Notes under the pieces: model-generated | Seen by the model: only the letters and a program-made list of their open reading frames with translations | Told to the model about the DNA's origin: nothing | Database searches by the model: none | NCBI GenBank assembly: GCA_039519185.1 | Contig: CM076848.1 | Location: 187,548,628 to 187,612,627 of the forward strand | DNA: 64,000 nucleotides | Origin: Astragalus membranaceus | Lineage: Eukaryota; Streptophyta; Magnoliopsida; Fabales; Fabaceae | Direction: 5' to 3' | Made by a program: the position numbers and the translations under genes | Part shown: positions 52,957 through 64,000 of the stretch, piece by piece | Position numbering within the stretch: position 1 is the stretch's first letter | Layout: every line of letters begins with the position of its first letter

Positions 52957-54212
52957 AGTTCAGGTTTTGTGCTCCTTCATACACCATTATTGGCTTACTA
53001 GCCTTGGTCTTTACTCGTTTTGAACGTATTTATTCCTACAATAAAGAAGACAAATAAGGAGCATCCGTAAAAATAGGTAACTCGAAAATAAGTGACTTAC
53101 GAAAAGAACAAACAAGAACTAAAAACTCTAACTCAAAATCCAAAATGTCGCTGCTCTCCCTTGGAGCTAATGGGGAGTAAAGAAGAACTCACATTCATGT
53201 AAGGTGACTTTTATAGACAAAGTATTTATGTATGAAATAAGGATGACAACATTTTCACCCCCCCCCCCCCCCATTATGTTAAGAGCTAAACTAAGAAAAT
53301 TGTCACATCCGAATCAAAAGACTCAAAAATCTAGTAATTAAAATATAAATTTTGTTTTTTATAAGAAAAAAAAATTCTATTATAATTTATTGAGTTTAAT
53401 TGGTGTACGTACGTACACATTCACAGTAAAATTTACTACACTCTCAATCAATAAAAGTTCACAGTATGAATGACTTTTAAATAGTTGAGAGAAAGTCAAA
53501 CCATTTTCATGATATGTAGTTTTGTGATTGAGTGACATCATAAATAAAACTTGGATAAAGACAGTGTATTTGAATTACTCCCTTCGTTCCAAATGTTTCG
53601 ATATTTAAGCAAAAGACACATGGAATAAAAAACATTAATTAGATATTATATAGTCTAAAATGCCCTTATTTAATATATTGTTCTCCCAATTTTGCTTTGG
53701 TAAATACATTCTCCACAAATAATACAACTTAATTATTGAGGGTAAGTTGGAAGGAAGTAGATAAAATAGCATTGAGTTTATAAAACATCAAAAATTTTGG
53801 AACAAAATTTAAAGGCTAAAATATCAAAAGATTATAAATCCTAATTTATTTCATTATCACAGTTGAAAAACCATCTTAATACTCTAATTTTTTGATTGAA
53901 TTTATATAAACCGTGTTAAATCTAATTAAACCCAGTTTTGGACATGCATTAGTGTTAAATATCCTGAAAAAGTTCTTTACCGCTCATTGTGTAAATTGCT
54001 TATTTTTCTCCCACGTGGCAATGCTCTAAGAATTTTTCCACCGTCAACCAAAAAAAATTTCCTATATCTTCTTAAGTAACTTAAAAGTCATTCGTGTTAT
54101 TATTTTTTATTGATTTGTGGTGTAAAAAATTTACGCCAAATTAAATTCTTTTTTCCACACCTAATTTTGCTTGCTTATCTTCACCGAATAGACAGACACA
54201 TAGCCCTAATCG
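52957..54212. other. Intergenic DNA upstream of HYL1
   Basis: AT-rich. It has a run of 15 C at 53258-53272 and a probable MITE at about 53577-53825, whose start CTCCCTTCGTTCCAAATGTTTCGAT is mirrored imperfectly by 'atcaaaaattttggaac' at its other side. The part after about 53990 may hold the HYL1 promoter; no clear TATA box was chosen. Confidence 0.45.
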
Positions 54213-54591
54213 GTGGCTCCACCACCGCACACTGTCACTTCTACGACGAACTTCACCTTCTTCTGGCGCCGCTGGAAGAACTTTAAGAACCAATCGGGTT
54301 CGGGTCAGGTGAATGAATATCCACATCGCGTGACTATAATTAACGGTGTTAATTCTCTCCCGTTTACACCAATTAAACGCGTCGCTCTCAAACTACTATT
54401 ATCAGAACGGCACAGATTCTGCGATTTGCTTCACAGCATACCAACTTTATCCTCTAATTCTCTTTCAATATTCACTTTTCACAACTTGTCCCTTTTAAGT
54501 TATTCTTTCTCACTCACAAAAATCACACACACTTTCTCTCTACATTGAACCCTAGTCTCCTCAATCGCTTGATTCTTCAACTGTCGTGGCC

Positions 54592-57500
54592 ATGTCTACC
54601 AACGAAGACCTTCAAGGTACTCTCTCTCTCTCTCTCCCTTTTGTTGCTTTATTGATTTTCTTTTTCTTTGTTTTTTCATCCTTTGAAATATTTGTGTTAG
54701 CTTTTAGGGGTTTCTGCTTATTTATTTTCATTTTATGGCTTTGACAACTCTTTTGTTATCAATGATATATTTATTTTTCTATACGCAATGAAAAATTGTT
54801 CCTTTACTTGGTTTTATATGTACTTCATATCAATTTCATGGGGATCATATTGTTTTAGATGAGCTGAGTAAATAACAAAAGGCCGTTAGTTGAATGGATA
54901 TACACAAATCCTAACTTGGGAAACACTATCATGAATGAATCGCCATTGCTGAAATGGTTAGGGTATGTTTGGTTTAGAAGGATCTTGGCATTCCTGGATT
55001 CTTCTCAATAAAATGGTTTATTTGCTTATTAGAAAAGAAATTAAATGTAGATAGCTCAGAAATGACAAGCCTTACCAGCCACGGAAGATAGAGGGATGTG
55101 TAGGCTACAGAAGGAGAAGGTAGATTAAACGAAAGAATTTTTTGGGGTGATATATGATAGAAGATACCACTCAGATTTAAAGAATTTGTTTACTGTGAAG
55201 TAGAGATGAGAGTGTTGGGTAGTAAAAAACCAACAAGAAAATAATCTCAATGTAGTAGAGATGAGAGTGTTATGTGAGTGAATGCTTACACAAGAAAAGA
55301 TAGGGTTAGAAATTCAATCATTAGAAAGAAAATTGGGATGGATCTCACTGTAGAAAAGATGATACAGTATCATCTTAGAAGGTTTGAACAGGTCTGGAGA
55401 AAAAACTTAAAAGGAGAGTTGATTAGAGGAAAGTTAGTTTAATAATTAGAGATAGGGAGAGACCGAGGAGAATTAAAGGTCAATCACCAGAATAGATTTT
55501 GAGGTAGATAATCTATCCTTTGAGTAAATATATGACAGGGTTTTATGGTTCAATTGATTCATGTAGCCAACCCCATTTTTTATAATAAAAAAGGCTCGGT
55601 GATCAATTAGGTTTCCTCAAATATGTAGACTGCTTGCTTACCCACAAAAATTCAGCTTTCGTAGGGCATGTGGCAATTTGATTCCTTTATTCAATATATT
55701 GGTTAGTAGACAAATGAAACATAGACTAAACCTTAAAGAAAAGGCAGATTAGACCAGGCTTATTTTTCATTCTACTTATATACGTTAGATATTGATATAT
55801 GCTAGTTATTTACTGACTTTTTGATATATGTCAGGTGTTTCAAATTGTTATGTGTTCAAGAGCCGATTGCAGGAGTATGCTCAGAAAGCAGGACTCCACA
55901 CACCTGTCTATGAAACAGTGAAGGAAGGGCCTTCCCATGAACCTTCTTTCAGGTCAACCGTGATATTGAATGATGTTAGATATGATTCTTTGTCTGGATT
56001 TTTCAACCGTAAAGCAGCAGAGCAGTCAGCTGCAGAGGTTGCTTTGGTGGAGTTGGCCAAATCTGGTGAAGTTAATCAATCCATCACACAACCTGTTGTA
56101 AGTCGTCTTTACGAAGTTTAAACTTTTGTAGTTAGCAGTAATTGCAAGGTCTGAGTTTAGTGACTGTAGTTGATTATTTTTTACATTGCTTCAGCTCATT
56201 GAGATATTTAAAGTTTTTATTCTGTAGTGTAACTGGTTATCTTGCCATCTTGATGTTGATTAGCTAATGCTTGTTTTTCTAAGTATGCAGCAAGATTTGG
56301 TGGTCATTGCTTATTATTTTTTTTCCATCCTTTTTCTTTATTTAGTGTATTCCTTATCTTTCTGTGTTTGTACCCTTTAGTTGATCATCAACAATATAAT
56401 TTCTTCTTTTATCTCAAACAGATTCTCTTAAATTTCCACCTCATGAATGTTTTTGTTTACTTGTTAATAATCCTATACTTTTTTTATCCTCCGTACTTTT
56501 AGAAAAATTATTTCCTGGAATGTGTGGGTTTATGGAAGATAAAATACCATTTGAATTGCTGGAAGATTGCCCGCTTGAGGGTGAGTATAAGTTTTAGTCT
56601 CACTGTAGTTGAAGACATGCTATTCCTTTTCATTCATGCGTGAATCATCCTCAGCCATACCCACATTATAATTACGTACAAGGGGATGAAAGAAGACAGT
56701 AATTGGTTGAGACCCAAAACTATAAACGTTTGGCTCCTGTTTTTGAATGACCTGAATTGACCATCCACACTCCTTGCCATTCACTACCATTTTGTTGTTG
56801 TCCACTTCAATCATCAATGATGAGAAGAAATATAATCGTTGCATATTTTATCATATGAGAAGAAATACGATTGTTGCATGTTTTATCATCTGTTGAGAAA
56901 AAAATATCCCTTTCGGATTGTGTCTAGACATACAGTATTTTATACTATATTGCAGTTGTATGAGTTATTATATATTTTTTGCCTCTGATCTTTTTAATGG
57001 TTTTTCTTCCAGCATGAAACGGGATTATGCAAGAACTTGCTACAGGAATATGCACAGAAGATGAACTATGCAATGCCAATGTATATTTGCAAAAAGGACG
57101 AAACACCAGGTAGAACACCTTTTTTTTCATGCACAGTTGACATTGGGGGAATTCTCTATATTGGGGGATCAGCAAAAACGAAGAAGGAAGCAGAGATAAA
57201 AGCTGCCAGAACTGCTTTATTAGCCATCCAGTCAAATCCATCTCATGCTTCTGAGAACCAAGTTGGCAATTTGACTGTCATTCCATGCAAAAAAAGGGCA
57301 GTGGAGTCTGTTGCTGGAGCTGATGAGACATCAAATGCCCCAAAGCCTAAGAAAGCTCGCTTTAAAAGGAAATCTTCCAAGAGGAAGTTCTCTAGAAATA
57401 AAAAGGGCCGTATTCATGCTGACAATGCGGGCAGTGAAGCAAATATCAACAATGGGGTAGAATCACACGCTACTGTTACCGATGAATCTGGCCTCCAGGA

Positions 57501-58131
57501 AATAAAATCCGAAGCTGCATTCCCTTCAGAAGCCATCAAGAACTTTGAGAACGGAGTGTCAACTGCTGATCATGAGAAAGAAACATTGGTTGGGGAGGGT
57601 TCTTTTGCTCAGAAGAGCCAGGGGGTTTCTGAAAATGGGAAATCACAGGCTACTGTTACCGATGAATCTGGCCTCCAGGAAATAAAATCCGAAGCCGCAT
57701 TCCCTTCAGAAGCCATCATGAACTTTGAGAACGGAGTGTCAACTGCTGATCGTGAGAAAGAAACATTGGTTGGGGAGGGTTCTTTTGCTCAGAAGAGCCA
57801 GGGGGTTTCTGAAAATGGGAAATCACAGGCTACTGTTACCGATGAATCTGGCCTCCAGGAAATAAAATTCGAAGCTGCATTCCCTTCAGAAGCCATCAAG
57901 AACTTTGAGAATGGAGTGCCAACTACTGATCAGGAGAAAGAAACATTGGTTAGGAATAGCCAGGGGATTTCTGAAAATGGGAAATCAACAGAATTGGTAT
58001 TCAAAGAGGACAATATTGTGACTGTTACTGCAGAAGCGTCTTCCGTGCCAAATGGAGACACGGGATTGGGCATAGAAACAGCAACCGTGCCAAATGGAGA
58101 CACAGGATTGGGCGTAGAAGCCGCAACATAA
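54592..58131 (+). CDS. HYL1: HYL1/DRB1 double-stranded RNA-binding protein, three exons
   Basis: Exons 54592-54616, 55835-56097 and 57013-58131 join in frame to about 468 residues. All introns have GT/AG ends; the first exon encodes only eight codons and one base. The first dsRNA-binding domain (exon 2, residues about 10-85) has SNCYVFKSRLQEYAQKAG and FFNRKAAEQSAAEVAL. The second (exon 3 start, residues about 98-170) has LCKNLLQEYAQKMNYAMP and TKKEAEIKAARTALLAIQS. These are the recognised words of HYL1, the partner of DCL1 in microRNA processing in nuclear dicing bodies. A basic stretch near residues 200-225 (KKARFKRKSSKRKF) is a likely nuclear signal. The C-terminal part is three repeats of 60 residues and a short two-fold repeat. 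No disabling change is seen. Confidence 0.9.
55330..55600 (+). mobile_element. LINE remnant in HYL1 intron 1
   Basis: Degraded blocks correspond to the 3' end of plant L1-type reverse transcriptase: a stretch encoding a KLRWFGHV-type pattern, then 'ggagaattaaaggtcaatc', then a DRxLW-like block ending 'catgtagccaaccccat', as found at LINE 3' ends. Many frame breaks. Confidence 0.5.
57467..58128 (+). repeat. 180-bp tandem repeats in the HYL1 C-terminal coding region
   Basis: ACTGTTACCGATGAATCTGG recurs at intervals of 180 bp (about 57472, 57652, 57832). Two units are nearly identical; the third loses a segment near its end. Two 42-bp repeats (VPNGDTGLG) close the frame. All intervals are multiples of three. 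Confidence 0.9.
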
Positions 58132-58855
58132 TGGAGAAATAGTATTTGGCAAATAATTATAGTGTGGTGGGCTTTAGGAGTAGACAAACAAATGATTAGA
58201 TTTAGAGAACTTGAGGATTCCAACAGTTTTTAAGTACTTTGTTGGGCGTCCCTTGGGAAAATATAATATAGGCCGTGATATGATGATTCAAACAAGTTGA
58301 TAACTTTTGACTCTTCATGGTGTTTTAGACCATTTATTTATCATATCGTATTGTTATGTTTAAGTTATCTGCACTACTTTCTTACAACCCGGGACATGAG
58401 TTTTGAATGTTCATCTGATAAAGAGGATGGGGTTTTATCTTGGAAAATATGCAGTATAATTTGAGAGTTTTTTTTCCTTGTTTTGATGTGTTTAACAAGG
58501 GAACTATTTTGACAATTTGGCGCTGAATTAAGTAAACTACGAGGGAACTAAAAATAATTTAAAAACAATACACCTTGTGCTGGAAATAGATTTTAGTTTT
58601 TGAGGAAATGTTGTAGGAAGATAAATGTTTGACCCGGGTTCTCCTTCCTATGTCGTTCTCTTGTTGCATGATCCTGAGACTGTTGTTGGACAAAGTGCTA
58701 CACTGCTACAGTTTTTCAGCTTCATCATTACATTAGGGATTAATAATGTTTCCATTTCCCTCCTATTTGACCCGAACCTACAAGAGACCCTTTAAGTGTA
58801 GGTGAGACGATCTTAACCAGTTTACTTCACTTCCACAAGATTTGCACCATACATG
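58132..58855. other. HYL1 3' untranslated region and spacer
   Basis: No coding frame. AATAATT- and ATAATATA-type words at 58154 and 58262 could serve poly(A) addition. No other feature seen. Confidence 0.4.
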
Positions 58856-59586
58856 TAGAACTGGCAAAATAGGCTATCTGGCCCACATGAGGCTTAGGCT
58901 TTTAAAGGCTGGGCTAAAAAATCTGGGTTAAAATTTAGGCTCACCTTTTACCGCTTAAGTCTGGGCCTATGCGGGCTGCAGACTTTTCGGACTACCCCGC
59001 ATTATGCGTGATTTTTTAGCCACCCTGTTATGTAACTATAAGAACTAAGAAGACCCATCCTTTTTAATTTTCCTCATTTTGGAAAGGCATTTTTCAATTA
59101 AATTGAAGCCATTAGTTGTCTGCACGACATTCAAGTTCAACACATTTTTCATAATGCAAAACGAATTCCGGAAAGGGAAAAAGAATTCCCACAAATATAA
59201 CTTGGCAATGCTTTTAAACCAGATTTGCAATGAAGGACGTCAGAATGTATTATCAGAGATCTTAGAGATATTGACAGTGGTGTGTGAAACTCATAATTTA
59301 CCTCTAGCCCAAACATGGGTTCCTTGTAGGCATCAGTATTTTGGCGCATGGTGGTGGTTTAAAGAAAACTTGTTCTAGTTTTTATGGTAGTTGCATGGGG
59401 CAAATTTGCATATCTACAACAGAAGCAGCATTCTATATTATAGATGCTCATTTGTGGGGTTTCGGGAGGCTTGTGTTGAGCACCACTTACAACAAGGTCA
59501 AGGAGTTGTTGGGACTTGGGAGGGCCTTTTTGTCCGACAAATGTGCTTCTGCACAAACACTACCCAATTCTGCAAAATTGATTACC

Positions 59587-59895
59587 CCTATTGGGAAAAA
59601 GAGTTTATAAATGGGAGGCAACTCTCACCTTACAAACCGGTTTTGTGGGGTTGAGTTAGGCCTTAACCACATTCTAATATGATATCAGAGCCTATCCTAG
59701 ATCCTTCGGGCCACCCACCATTATAATCCACGCACCAAGCCCAATAGTACTGAGTGTGAGGGGGTGTATTGGGAAAAACGCAAATCCCACATTGACTAGA
59801 GATGTGGTCTCAAAAGAGTTTATAAATGGGAGGCAATCCTCACCTTACAAGCCGATTTTTTGGGGTTGAGTTAGGCCTTAACCACATTCTAATAA
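59587..59895 (+). mobile_element. TRIM-like miniature retrotransposon
   Basis: Two direct repeats share TATTGGGAAAAA and 'tataaatgggaggcaa...ttgagttaggccttaaccacattctaa'. The left one (59587-59677) has an internal deletion of about 35 bp. Between them are a near-match to the initiator tRNA-Met primer site (TGATATCAGAGCC, 59680-59692), about 55 bp of spacer, and a purine tract GAGTGTGAGGGGG before the right repeat at 59765. No coding capacity. Confidence 0.6.
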
Positions 59896-60117
59896 CCCAT
59901 TAGTTCATTATGCTCTCATGTTTGGGTTAACAAGTTGTTTTGCAATCTCTTTATGAAGTACTTATACAAGAGACAATGATTAAGTATTTTGGGGTTGAGT
60001 TAGGCCTTAACCACATTCTAATAACCCATTAGTTCATTATGCTCTCATGTTTGGGTTAACAAGTTGTTTTGCAATCTCTTTATGAAGTACTTATACAAGA
60101 GACAATGATTAAGTATT
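59860..60117. repeat. Perfect-looking 129-bp tandem duplication
   Basis: Copies 59860-59988 and 59989-60117 begin in the right TRIM repeat and extend beyond it, so duplication came after the TRIM inserted. Confidence 0.9.
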
Positions 60118-60389
60118 GGAGTTTTTTCTGCCTCCTAGTATCACAGATTTTCATAATGCACCATTTTTTAATTCACAAACTTTGGGGCTACCCATGGCCC
60201 GGTCGGGCTCAAGCTTTTGCAGACCTGGCTAAAAAGTCTGAGTGTAAAAACATGCTCAATTTCTTCGTCCCAATTCCTTCCAATTATTGGGCTAGCTCAA
60301 CCTTGCCTATTTTACCAGCTCTACAAACATAGATGTTATTGACCACACATCAGGAAAATAGGATTTTCTTAATCTCTTCTAATCATAGG

Positions 60390-60625
60390 GAAATCTATTA
60401 GTGTCCCACTTTCTATACTTTCCCCTTTGCATTTTTTTAGTGAAAAATAATTAAAATTGGAGAGGTGGGAGTGAGATTTATATATACTGAAACTTTCTAA
60501 AAGATAGAGTTGGGTTATTATTGGCCCAAATCAAAAAAGTCCAGGTTGCTTTTTTTTTTCTTAGATAGGCAAGTCCAGGTTGCTAATTTACTCCTTCTAA
60601 AAATTAGGTGGGAGTGGGTAAGCAA

Positions 60626-60698
<73 letters not shown>

Positions 60699-61310
60699 GC
60701 AACTTTAGAAGACTAAAAACCCTTGATATTGATGTCGCTGTTCACTTCAAGGATTAAGAATGGAAAAACAACGAAATCAGGATTTTTGAGAGTAAAAGTT
60801 GGTTTATCTATGTTTAGTATAGACGTGAAAATAAAAAGAGACAAAAAAAAATTATTAGTGGTCCCACTTTTTATATTTTCCCCTCTCCATTTATTTAGTG
60901 AAAAAACAAATTGGAGAGGTGGGAGTGGGATTTATACTAAAACTTTTTTTTTTGGTCAACTTACTAAAACTTTTAAGAGTTGGATTATTGGTCCAAATCA
61001 AAAAGGTGCAAGTTGCTATTACTAAAAAAGTGGGAATATGTTAGGAATCCTTTATTATTATTGTTATATTAACGACTTTAGAAGACTAACCGCTTGCTAT
61101 TGGTGTCACTTTTCACTTCAATGGAAAAAAGTGGGAAAAAAAAAGAAAATGAGGGTTTTTGAGAGGAAAAGTTGGTACACCTATTTTAGTTTAGACGTGA
61201 AAATAAGAAAGAGACAAAGATTTATTAGTGGTCACACTTTTTATACTTCCCTTATGCATTTATTTAGTGAAAAAACAAATTGGAGAGGTGGGAGTGGGAT
61301 TTATATCTAG
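60390..61310. repeat. Three imperfect direct copies of a 0.3-0.4 kb unit, with an (ATT)n tract
   Basis: 'ttggagaggtgggagtg' ends similar blocks at about 60485, 60938 and 61306, each preceded by a 'cccactttntatactt' and 'tttagtgaaaaa' block. An (ATT)n microsatellite fills 60626-60698. The open frames at 60510, 60723 and 61038 follow from these repeats. Confidence 0.7.
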
Positions 61311-63069
61311 TTCTTACAATCATATCTACTGCCAATGATTACGTAGTTACGTAGAGAGCAAGAGAGGTTTCCTTGTCTTTTGGAGTTTCAGTTGTTTTTT
61401 TCCGTATACGAAGTGGTAGATGCTATCTGAAACTCACGACTACTAGATTTCGGATTCAAACTTTGGACATGATCATATCAAGCTTACAAATTTTGGCATT
61501 TGTCAGTTAAGTTAGGCTTTACATATTAAAGTTTTGATATTCGCATTGTTGATCTAATGTTTGGAGATTGTTTCATTTTACCTTTAAGTTTTGGATTCAG
61601 TGGAGGTACCTGCCAGTGCCACGTTTCGTTTCAGCTTTAAGTTTTGGACTTGGCAGTATTGGCTTAATAATGAAAGGGTCAATTTGATACACTAACTCTT
61701 TTATAATCCAATTAAACCACTTAGAATCACATTAGTTCGGTTTGAATTGCGATTGAACTTTTTAAAATGAATTCGGTTTGGACTCGGTGGAGGTAACCGC
61801 CATGCTCGTGGTGAAGTGGAACCGGACTGTGTTTTGGCAGTATTGGCTTAATTATGAAGCAGGGTACTATATTGCCCATACCCGTGTCTGCATACACATG
61901 GGTAATTGCTTTAGTGTCCGTTCTCATATTCTTTGGGCACCCAGCGGCAGAGCTAGCATAGATTTTAGGCTTAAATGTAATGGTCTCCCTGTTTTATCAA
62001 ATATGCAATTTCGCTCCTCGTATTTTATTTTCGCAATTTTGATCCCCCAATTAAAACTATAGTTAAGCCAATTTTACTTTCTTTGATTGGCGAGTTTGGC
62101 ACTTAAATTTTACTTTTGATGATTTTGCTACTCCAATTTGGCAATTTTGGTCCTTGTTATTTTTTCATTTCCCTGTTTGTCTCCAAAAACTGTGGATTGT
62201 GCAATTTTGTTCCCTCATTTCCCCAAAATTCAAGATTTTTAGGGATCGAAACTACAAACTATTAATGATTTTGAGGGACTAAAAGTGCAATTAAAAAGTA
62301 TGAGAGCAAAAACTACCAAAATAAGAAAATTGGGGACCAAAATTGTCAAAAGTAAAATAAAAGGACCGAAAATCACCGAGTTAACAAAAAACACCATATC
62401 TATTTGGACTAATAATATAATAATAGGCCTAAACTAATGGACTTGTTGTTGATCATTTATCTCTTTGGACAAATAAACTGGTTGGAATAGCTAAATATTA
62501 TATGAGAGTTTTAATAGCCGATGTTTCTGTTGGATCTAAAGTCATAAGGTCTGTCTTCTTTGTAAGGGATTTTTTTTGTACCCCCATCACATTCCATATA
62601 CCCCCACAATTTCTAAAACCCGAAAATATCCCTGCCCAACTAAAATTCGCTCGAATTTACCCCCATTTTGCTAGTATATATTTTTATTATAGTGAAAGTA
62701 GATGGGCTGAATTTAAGTTAATGGGCCTACTCAATTGCAATCTTCTTTTGTATTATGCACCGAAATCTTTTCCTTTTCCATTTGCGATGCAATGCATTCT
62801 TTCTTTTCTCTTTAAAGTCTTGCACCTCTCTTTTTACCTTAATAGCATCTCTTATGTTTTGACCATAATGCTCCTTCATATTGGTTATGGGCCTTCTTCT
62901 CTTTTATGACATGGGCTACTCCAAGTTGAGATAATTTCCTTCTATTGCATGTCCATATATTTTTTTTAAATATTTTATTTTCCTGCAAAATAAAGCATAA
63001 AATAAGTCACCTATTTATTTAATTGGTAATAATTGCTCTAAAAATAACTCAAAAATATCTCTAAAAATA
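61311..63069. other. Intergenic DNA with dispersed-repeat pieces
   Basis: No gene supported. 61975-62395 has the 'ggtccttgttattttt' and 'ggggaccaaaattgtcaaa' words common in legume dispersed repeats, on both strands, suggesting a degraded inverted-repeat transposon. 62570-62670 has repeated CCCCC words. A purine/pyrimidine-neutral spacer follows. Confidence 0.4.
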
Positions 63070-64000
63070 CACTTAATTGGAGTTTATCACACTCTCCCCT
63101 AGCTCCCTCCTCCCCTACTCCCTTCCCATACTCCCTCTCTTCCTCCTCGGCCGCTCTCTCTCTTGCGCTCCCTTCGCTCCTTCTCTCACTCGTTCTCCCC
63201 CTATCATTTCATCCCCGCCATCCTTTTTTCTCCATTCCTTTCCCCCTTCCTCCCTCCTACTCCCTATACCCCTCCCTATCACTCTGGCTCCCACCCTTGC
63301 GCTCTCCTCTAGCTCCCTCCTCCCTTACTACTCCTTTTCTCGCCTTGCTCTCTACTCCTTTCCCATATTCCCTCTCTCCATCTTCCTCCCCCTCGTCTTC
63401 CCCTACCCCCTCTCCCCCACCCTCTCTTCCTCCTCAACGCACAGTCACTTCCTCCCTGGCGCTCCCCTCGCTCTCCCCTTCTCCCTTCATTCCCACCCTC
63501 CTTTTTCTCTCCATTCCTTTCCCTCTTCCTCTCTTCTACTCCATATATCCCTCCCTATCTCTTAGGCTCCCACCCTTGCACTCCCCCTATCTCCCTCCCT
63601 CGCCATCCCTCTCTACTCCCCCTCTCCTACTCCATCTCTCACTCACTCTCTACTCCATCTGCTCTTCATCCTTTCCCATATTCCTTCCTCGCGTTGCTCT
63701 CAACCCCTCACTCACATGTCCCTTCCCTACTCCCTCTCCCCCACCCTCACTCCTAAGCCCCATCCCTTCCCCTACTCCCTCTCTTCCTCCTCAGCGCTCT
63801 CCTCGGTCGCTCCCTCCCTTGTGCTCCCCTCGCTCCTTCTGTCACTTGTTCTCCCCCCCCCCCCCCTCTCACTTCATCCTCGCCCTCTTTTTTCTCTCCA
63901 TTCCTACTCCTTCCTCCCCTTGCTCTCTTCCCCTACTCCCTCTTTTCCTCCCTCTCCATGCCTCTCTGCTCCCCTTCTCCTACTCCTCCTCTCATTCACT
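63070..64000. repeat. Polypyrimidine (C/T) low-complexity region running to the window end
   Basis: About 930 bases are almost entirely C and T on the plus strand, built of degenerate CTCCCTCC- and CTTCCCCTACTCC-type words and larger recurring phrases such as 'gcgctcccctcgctc'. A run of C is at about 63856-63867. The long open frame 63077-63565 is a composition artefact. Confidence 0.85.

Larger units (their letters stand above)
58856..60323. mobile_element. Non-autonomous hAT-like element
   Basis: The first 19 bases, TAGAACTGGCAAAATAGGC, match the reverse complement of the last 19 (TAGAGCTGGTAAAATAGGC) at 17 of 19 positions. The TAGxxxTGGCAAA form is typical of hAT ends. The flanks CATACATG (58848-58855) and CAAACATA (60324-60331) agree at six of eight positions, consistent with an old 8-bp duplication. 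No transposase frame remains. A TRIM and a tandem duplication lie inside. Confidence 0.6.

Noticed and set aside
59079..59654. Overlapping plus-strand frames near the hAT/TRIM region
   Set aside because: They span transposon boundaries and low-complexity DNA; no conserved motif.
63077..63565. Open frame of 162 codons
   Set aside because: Produced by C/T-only composition, which lacks most stop codons; no domain.

Overview
The window is a stretch of plant nuclear DNA, most probably from a legume. The evidence is a spliced HYL1/DRB1-type microRNA-processing gene with legume-like repeats around it, several nested long-LTR Ty3/gypsy retroelements, TRIM, hAT and LINE remnants, and AT-rich intergenic DNA. 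Only two host genes are supported. One is a small secreted cysteine-rich peptide gene on the minus strand (18454-18880). The other is HYL1/DRB1 on the plus strand (54592-58131, three exons). The rest is mobile DNA or its debris.

Layout. 425-3453 is a solo LTR (minus, TSD CAGGG). 5510-8976 is a second solo LTR (plus, TSD ACAGG) inserted in an older LTR fragment. 9166-18132 is a damaged Tekay/Del-type chromovirus in a partial-internal / LTR / internal / LTR arrangement; its reverse transcriptase is interrupted by captured pieces of host genes. 18133-22235 holds the cysteine-rich gene, AT-rich DNA and a degraded LTR. 22236-23974 is the 5' end and LTR of a Tat-type element on the minus strand with a GGCGCC-rich minisatellite. 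A third solo LTR (23975-27414, minus, TSD ATGGG) sits in that minisatellite. 27438-50705 is a young Athila-type element with gag, an intact 1533-codon pol frame and an intact 648-codon env-like frame. An 11-kb non-coding LTR element (30041-41023, LARD-like, TSD GTTGC) is inserted in its gag. 50706-52956 is another Tat-type gag/LTR fragment. 54.1-58.2 kb is HYL1. 58.8-60.3 kb is a hAT-like element that contains a TRIM. The last 0.9 kb is almost pure polypyrimidine on the plus strand.

Three signals go beyond ordinary annotation. (1) The Athila element carries 26 copies of a 10-bp palindrome, CGCTRYAGCG, mostly in closely spaced pairs (26 bp apart in five of them, counting both LTRs). They occur in LTRs, untranslated DNA and coding DNA in more than one reading frame, and I saw none in the inserted element or elsewhere in the window. 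(2) The LARD element and the related solo LTRs are built from short repeated hairpins. Their loops are conserved while their stems change on both sides and keep pairing, which is the pattern of conserved RNA structure. (3) The LARD LTR carries 16 AATCGATT palindromes in under 500 bp. Together these suggest retroelements packed with protein-binding palindromes and structured RNA modules. All counts were made by eye.
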